A DNA stretch of 64,000 bases from assembly GCA_015179025.1 (NCBI GenBank), contig WHUX01000032.1:248001-312000 (forward strand), given 5' to 3'. Positions 57,446 to 64,000 of this stretch are shown here, piece after piece. Each line of letters starts with the position of its first letter. Within the stretch, counting starts at the first letter, position 1. The notes under the pieces were generated by a model. That model did no database searches. It was given only the letters and a program-made list of their open reading frames with translations, and was not told where the DNA came from. Origin of the DNA: Terfezia claveryi (lineage: Eukaryota; Ascomycota; Pezizomycetes; Pezizales; Pezizaceae). The position numbers and the translations under genes were made by a program.

Positions 57446-60264
57446 TAGTGTAAACATAACTGATTCACCTCAGCTATGTGGAGCACCACCATCGAACTTT
57501 GTGATGTGAGCAGATTGGAACTACCGAAATGGTTTCAAAAGGGATGGAACTGTGTATAGCTGTACCTATGTTCTTGACGTGGTGAATGGGAGTGGTAAAG
57601 TTCATCTTTTGTATTCCCTTTGGATAGTCCACATAACCTAGGTGGAAAAACCTATACGTGGGCAAGGCCATAGAGGAAAAAGGGTTTACATCAGATGGAG
57701 CCGAGACGGTTACCCCGGAACATCAGCGCAGTTCTATGCACACCCACCTTACTATATCCAGTAGGTGTCAGTGAATTTCAGAGGTACTGGTAGTCTCGAT
57801 CAGACCCTCGTAGAGGAGGTACTGGCAGAGTAACTATGTAACTTGGCTGAATAAGGATCCAACGCCATTCAACAGAACCTACGGGTTAGAGTATCTTATC
57901 TCCCATTAAACAATGAGGCTATCTTGATTCCCAGGGGAAAAACGTTGGTTACGGGCAACGGCCAGTTTTGATGATGGATCCTGTGATGCGGAAGATCTGT
58001 CCTTTGTCAATTCATGATGAGTCATGACTCCTCTGTAAAAAGGAAAGGATGTGTTGTGTTTTTCAAATATACTCTGCCAGATTTGTTGTTGAACATAACC
58101 CGAACTGCCTTTGCTTCTGGATCCAGATTTTGCAGGTAAGGCTTATTCCCGCATCTTCGCATTATGCAGTATCTGGGGCTCTGGCCACATCCCCATGTCA
58201 AGTCAGCAAAGCTCGACAGCTCATTATCAAAGTGGCTATCGAGAATTACCAAAATCTACGCAGGGGCTTCGTTGGTAAGCTTTAGCTCCTCACAACTTAT
58301 ATTCCGAAGACCCTAGTTAGAGCAAACCGACTCCAAATCTAAAGGTAACTACTATAACCCGGAAATGGTTTGACTAATACCAATCAATGAGTAGAAACGT
58401 GATTTGACTACCCTTTTGCTTTCAAACCTGCATTTGAGTTATTATAGCAAGAGGCGCTCTACAGTAGCAATGTATTTTGTGTGGAGAGACAGGGGGGTCC
58501 TATTCTCCTAGTTGAGCACCTAAGTACTTCCCCAGTAAAACTCGAGGTCGACGGCCTGTAGGTATGCAACGGGTGCGGCAATACGAGACTACTTTCTAGG
58601 GCCCGTTTCTGATGTCTGCATGCAGTTAACTAGGATACCTTGACAGATAAAGTCGGAATCCGCAGTGTTTTTGTTCTTTGCGCCATTATATGCTCTACCC
58701 GCACAAGTGCTGGAGTGCAAGCCATAAAGTGTTCTTTCGTTGTCGAATTCGAGTACCGTAAGCACCCTACTAAGTAACAAGGGTCATTTGCATGTGGGTT
58801 GGGTTGCAGTGTGTATCCGCAGGATTTTGCATGTAACTTGATGGTGATATTTTTTTTCAGAGGAAGGCTTAGACCTCGTACAAGCTATTTTGATCATATC
58901 TATGGCCAGTAGGCACAAGGCCTCTGTTTTGGAATAATGTTTCTTTGGATTGCCCTGGCTGGAGTTTGAACGTTGATCTGAAGTGTGTGGCCCGATTATA
59001 TTCAAGGCGCCAAATCCAGGGAATATTTATCACGCATCAAGGCCAATTGGCTCCTATCAAATGTTATTTCGTAGTTAGTATCTGCAACCTATGTAATATA
59101 TGAAGTTTCTCTGCATGGTTGATTATGGTGTGAATTATGTCTCTTCTATTGTAAGGAATGTTTCTTTTTTTTGTTGGAATTTGTAAAGACATACACAATC
59201 ACAAGATAAGCATGCGCGCCATGGCCAACGAGGTACACCGCAATTCGTCCGACGCGCCGCGTTGCAGACCAAGACATCTACCGGTAGTATTGATAGAGTG
59301 TACGCACATCCACAGCTTGCTGTGAATTTTGTGAATACCCTACTGGTGCTAAACACCTGAGTAGATTCTTTGAGCTTCCACACACTACCGTACAATTGCT
59401 TGTACCAAGCAGAGAAGAGATTGTGGGGTAAATGGCCGAACATATGAGTAATAACTATTATTATCTGGTTGCTGTACGGTACAGAGCATAATCCCTTGCT
59501 ACCCCACAAAATTAAACGAGGATGATCTGTCTGCGGAGCAAAACCTGGCGGGTTCGGAGTACAGTTAGATACAGGTCTCGGCACCGAGTACGTACCGGGG
59601 CTTCGCTTCTGATTTCGTGCTAGCGTGTTATCGATCCCAACTGATAAATTCTATGTTCGTTTTCCGGATTACAGAGTGCTGTTCCCGTTTAAGGTGATAT
59701 GTACTGTACATAATCTGGAATGAACGTCTCATAACTTCAGTAGGTATGTTTTTATATGTTCTCGACCACTGGGTACTTGAGGGTAATAGTGGATTTAGCT
59801 ACCTAATCTGGTAATTGATGCTGTCGGAGGCGGGACTGAGTTCTGATTAATGAGGCGAGGGGCTCATCTCAACCTTATATTCATATACTAACTTTGTATG
59901 TAAGATAGCGGACCTCAACGAACGATACATCTTTTTACTCCACACGACTATGAACTAGTTAATTTAGTCTGAATTGATGTTGTTCTAATACACGAAAGTA
60001 TAGTCTTATGTTGAGGTGGTTATACATTGCATTTGCAATTGCTACCAACTATCAGTCCGTCATTAACTACCCTACTAGTATGTTGATGCCTGCTTTTATT
60101 CCTTCCAGTGTTGATCAACAACTAAAAGTCGAAAAGCATACAAAGATAGCATATACTCATGAATCAATGTGAAAACTTAGACAACGCGTCAAAATCACCT
60201 AAATCAAAACTTTTCTGTTCCAGGCTTTACCAAACCAAAGGAAAATTGAGCCTCTTTTTCATCT
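57446..60264. other. Gene-poor region with duplicated relics
   Basis: It holds the second copy of the unidentified segment (58600-58790). The minus ORF 58252-58022 and ORF 59584-59135 show no secure family; a DVLVCNAA stretch in the latter recalls short-chain dehydrogenases but nothing else in it fits. No gene is supported. Confidence 0.5.
58600..58790 (-). repeat. Second copy of the unidentified duplicated segment
   Basis: DNA and translated similarity to 56447-56640 (for example CTGATGTCTGCATGCAGTTA versus CTGATGCCTGTATGCAGCTG, and AAGTGTTCTTTCGT versus AAGTGCTCTTTCGT). Same orientation. Confidence 0.6.
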
Positions 60265-61144
60265 TCAAACAATTCCAAACGCCTCTGGGCTGATCTCAAA
60301 CTGTTCCTTCATCCTCGTAATCTCAACAGCAGCACCCTTTGCAAAAGTCAAAGCACTTGGTTTTTCGATTCTCGCCGTCACCTTACTGATTCCATGATCC
60401 ACACAGATAACCCTACAAACCTTCGTGATCATAGCTTCTATAGTGAGATAACTAGAATTCTCGATGTGCTTTGGCGAAGGTCGTGTAATCAGCTTCAAGT
60501 AGTATGGAAAAGGGGAGTGATGCTCTCACTTCTGTAACCGCTTGAACAAGCTTTCTATATCCCTCTGCCAACTTGGCATCTATATCCCATAACCGCAGGT
60601 TTACGACAACTACTTGTTTCTCCTTCCGCTCTGGCTCATTGACACCAATAATACAGGCAACCCTCAGGTTTTTGATAAAAATCCCATCACCAAACCCAGG
60701 AATCTGGTCAACCTCGCCCCCCCTCCCTGAGTCTTGAGGATAACGCTGTCTATAAGCCTCAATTCCAACCCCTTCAGCCATTGTCAAAGCCTCTGGTAGT
60801 TCAGCGACAATCTTAATTTTCTCCTCTGCACCACCCTTAAGGAAACAGTATCCTGCCAAACTGTTGACAAACTCGACAAGATTGTCGCAGGCGCTGTCCG
60901 TGATATGGGTGGAGGCAGCTTTGGTCAAATTGCCATAGTGGATTGATGCGCTTACATCGTCGGCCGCGCCTGATTTCGAGATATTGGTGTAAAGGGCGAG
61001 AGATATTATTACTGGCTGCGGACGATTCCGGTACCAGATGTCATTACCGATCCGAGTGGTTAAGGTGAGCGCACGGATGGAGACGACATCCGGTGAGTCC
61101 GGGGTCTCTGGAGATGCATGTGTGGTGAAGAGGCATGTCTCCAT
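60265..61144 (-). CDS. Dihydroneopterin aldolase family protein (two FolB domains)
   Basis: Dihydroneopterin aldolase converts 7,8-dihydroneopterin to 6-hydroxymethyl-dihydropterin and glycolaldehyde in folate synthesis. Two exons on the minus strand close in frame: 61144-60530 and 60459-60265, giving 269 residues. Domain 1 (about residues 18-130) has SIRALTLTTRIGNDIWYRNR and SIHYGNLTKAAS; the Lys-Pro-x-Ala motif that carries the catalytic lysine is replaced by ELPEALTMAEG. Domain 2 (about 148-265) has GDGIFIKNLRVACIIGVNEP with the conserved Glu, SSYLTIEAM across the splice junction (AVTE|NSSYL), and IEKPSALTFAKGA with the catalytic Lys. Tandem FolB domains recall the N-terminal part of fungal trifunctional folate enzymes, but no HPPK or DHPS domain follows here. 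Domain 1 may be structural. Confidence 0.85.
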
Positions 61145-64000
61145 TATGACTGAGTTCTATCAAGGTGTGTAAATTATAGCCTGGACTCTGTAAATTGCGA
61201 GGGTTTTGGTCGATGACGAAGTCAAATGTGAAGGGTGCGTAATGGACTTCAGCCACACGTCACGTGGAGTTAACACCTTACTACTCCTCAACGACCTAAC
61301 AAAAAGCCTAGAATATCATTTGATTCTAGGAAGGATATAAATGCCCTGGAAACATACTATAGTTTCTTTTGTATATAAAAGCTATCAAGCCCAAATTGTG
61401 GCCGTGCCTTTGCTTCCCGGTATTGCTTAATCCTCCTGGACCAGTGGAAGATAGAACCCCAAGATACTGCCCATTCAGGACCCCTGGTTGATTTCCCAGC
61501 GAGGTATGGAAGGGGGACAGATTTCGGGCTAGGTAGATAGAGTACGATGGTCACATGCAGGTATTCTGACCATTGTAGAAATATTTCCCTCTAGAATTCT
61601 AATTATATTAACATACATTTGGTAAGCCCTAGGAATGCGCCCCTTTCCATCTTGACTTCTATGAACAATTCCCACAGCTTTGTTAACAAAGGTGAGGCTG
61701 ACTCCGGATCCTGCAGGCATATGCCAAAATTAGAAGCCGGCTTAGGTTGAATTCCTAGTGGTTCGGACTTCACCGGAAAGTTCCCATTCATTGCATTGCT
61801 GCCAAATATATCGTTGGGCAGCTATAATCTCGTGCACTAGCTCGACTAGTATTCTCTTTTCATATCTGCGTTTATATAGGTTGCAAAATTATTAAGTAAT
61901 TGAACTTCTGAGCTCTTCCCATAGGGTGAAGTTGGTAACATTATTACGGAATGATATTCCGGTGCTTCCAGAGACAACTGGAAAGCAGTTTGAGCCAAAT
62001 TCGCTGTATTGGGCGAAGTGCCTTCATCCCAGGCCTCTAGCTGACGAATTTTGTGTACCCAGGAGCGCCATCATCAGGACAGGTGTCTGGGAGCTTGAAC
62101 CAATGGCCAGGAAGATCTAATTGAACTGGAATCGCAAAGAAAAACCTCCGGCAATGGAAGCTCCGGCAAAAGAGCGTACTGGACTCCTTTAGTTTTTGCT
62201 AGACGATGCTCCAATTCCTTTATCTTCCGTATTTGTTCCTCCACTGTCCTTTGGCCGACTAAGCGCAAACATGAATAAACCGTATGATTGTATCGATCAG
62301 ATATTGTAAACTGGAAATATGATCCTAGCTACGTGTCGTCACACGTGTCTAATATGTCTTGTCTTTGTGTGCGACTACTCATTTCGACTTTGCGTTTCTG
62401 GGCACCGGTAGGTAAGACAACAATCGGCAGTAATTCGAAGTGTCTTGAAGCTATAGGAAGAGAACATGGTCTCGTACAGAACGTACCAATAGAGTAATTG
62501 TAGGGTATTTTAAAGGAAATAATTGGAAGAATAGCAGAGCGGTAGCTGAAGCATAGTCTGGTCGGACAGGTGAGATATTGTCTTGGTCGTTTCACGACAC
62601 GTTGATCCTAGATGTGGGTACACTACCATAGGTACCCTTCCGTCTGATGGGCAGTCTGAGAGCTGTTCCAGCCACCCCCACTGTGATTCTGACATCTTAC
62701 CAATCAATTCATTGGTGAGCTGCAGGCCACCTGCACAATTGCGTGGGCTTTGTGAAATGATCCTTGCTTCCTACTGGGTTTTCGAGTATTCAAAGCTTTA
62801 TCGAAAAGTGCCATCTGTCCTGGGTCGACTGGTTTGTGTTCCTGAGCTGGCAAGATATCTGAACAGTGAGATTCAGATGAGCTGTCTTCGGAGTGGGATG
62901 GGGAACTTCCGTCATTATATGTTGGCAACTTGAAGAGCTAGCTCATCGGTTCTCAGACCTTTCAAAACTAGAATATCATGATATTGATACCTGTATGGTA
63001 GAGTAGGTAGTTAGGGTCGGGAAGGCAGGTTCACTGCAGCGAACGGATGCAGATGCATATCATCACTCCGATGAAGCTTGAATGGGGATTCGGACGTCAA
63101 TCCGGATTAAACGTGCACTAACCAGATTACGCGTCCGCGTGTGGAGTAGTCTTGCGATTGCGGAATCGCGAGTCGCGAGTCTAGTTTCCTTAGGTACTGT
63201 ACATACATCAAGTACAATAGTCTAGAGTCAACAACATTCACATGTCCTGGAGGTGCAGCCATCAAAACGAATCTGTGATCTCAATGTGTGTGCTGGAGGT
63301 ACTTACGTAGGTATGTACGTAGGTACTCTACCCGACTAAGTAGCTCATCTCTGGCATGCAGGCAGATTGTGCGGCTGGATCTTGGGATGCCTTTCAATGG
63401 GTATCGTCCCAGAGTGTCTGCAGAGAAGCATCATCTCACAAGTTCGTCCAAGTCTGCATTCTTTTCCGTACAAGATATTGTCCCCATAACTAACTGGCCG
63501 TGATGTAAACAGAAGCAAAGATGTTGCCATCGATATGAGCACATACATACGAACATACACAGGACGGATGAGTTGGATACCAATGGGAAGTGAGAGATAT
63601 GTACCAAGCAGGATATCGGGGCTAGCTACAATTGACGGACGAGGCATAAACGGGGAAAGGCATGCAGAACTCGAACAATCAAATGTTTCATTGGGCTATC
63701 GGCACCTCGGTTCCGCTGTATCAAAATAACAGCCAGGATATTTGTGATATGCCAATTGTTGGCAAATAGGACCAAACGTTGTCATCGACACTCCACTACA
63801 GGATCACCAAAACGAAGGGTTGTCATGGTTTTTTATTGGGCTTATGCAGACGCAAGCATATATATATGGCAACCTTTCCATCGGTGTCTCACCCGTTGAC
63901 GAGTACTCTACTGGCATCTCAGTGATTCACGCTGGTCAAAACAACTGAAGGACCGCACGCAGGTGTCCTGTAAATACCAGTTCGTATTCGGCGTTTTTTG
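61145..64000. other. Gene-poor right end; one possible coding relic
   Basis: A minus-strand frame at 62250-62074 reads TVEEQIRKIKELEHRLAKTK, a heptad-like helix followed by LLPELPLPEVF, and similar open stretches continue to about 61600 between stops. It might be a decayed gene (for instance a coiled-coil or transcription-factor relic), but I cannot name it. A partial arm TAGTCTGGTCGGACAG lies at 62548-62563. Other ORFs show nothing. Confidence 0.4.

Noticed and set aside
59135..59584. Short-chain dehydrogenase suggested by DVLVCNAA
   Set aside because: No glycine-rich cofactor motif or YxxxK is present; one short match is not enough.
62074..62268. bZIP or Zn2Cys6 transcription factor
   Set aside because: Only one helix-like stretch (KIKELEHRLAKTK) is visible; no DNA-binding motif and several nearby stops.

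Overview
The window is nuclear DNA of a filamentous ascomycete. Genes carry short GT-AG introns of about 55-190 bp, intergenic DNA is AT-rich with many homopolymers, and the proteins are fungal core proteins. Intron density, spacious intergenic DNA and decayed LTR retrotransposons suggest Pezizomycetes (truffle-like); that placement is inference only.

Layout. 1-10290 is a nested retrotransposon block: a minus-oriented Ty3/gypsy element entering from the left edge (5' LTR 84-707), a minus-oriented Ty1/copia relic (708-3132, possibly continuing at 9726), and a plus-oriented Ty3/gypsy chromovirus (3133-9720) with both LTRs and a 5-bp TTAAC target duplication. All are decayed, mostly by transitions. 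11844-38882 is the conserved gene block: PEX1 (+), MCM7 (-), GPD1 (+), ARO3-type DAHP synthase (+), cytochrome c1 CYT1 (+), a PPWD1-type WD40-cyclophilin (-), SLX9 (+) and glycogen debranching enzyme GDB1 (+). I rebuilt exons so that the spliced frames close, except for SLX9, which has either a one-base shift in a C9 run or an alternative acceptor. 38883-64000 is gene-poor: a rhodopsin-like seven-helix protein (45572-47141), a protein with a possible ubiquitin-like C-terminus (49023-50242), a 40-residue basic ORF (51522-51644), a decayed DAL5-type MFS transporter with a partial second copy, and a two-domain dihydroneopterin aldolase (60265-61144).

The genes serve unrelated housekeeping roles (peroxisome import, replication licensing, glycerol and redox balance, aromatic amino acids, respiration, splicing-associated proline isomerisation, ribosome maturation, glycogen breakdown, folate), so this is not a cluster.

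The most unusual signal is a family of very short insertions (14-47 bp) built from the sequence GTGCCAACCAGACTA or its reverse complement. Four of them are flanked by perfect 9-bp direct repeats, and one has an empty site in a duplicated copy of the same DNA. They look like micro-elements or excision footprints of a transposon with 9-bp target duplications.
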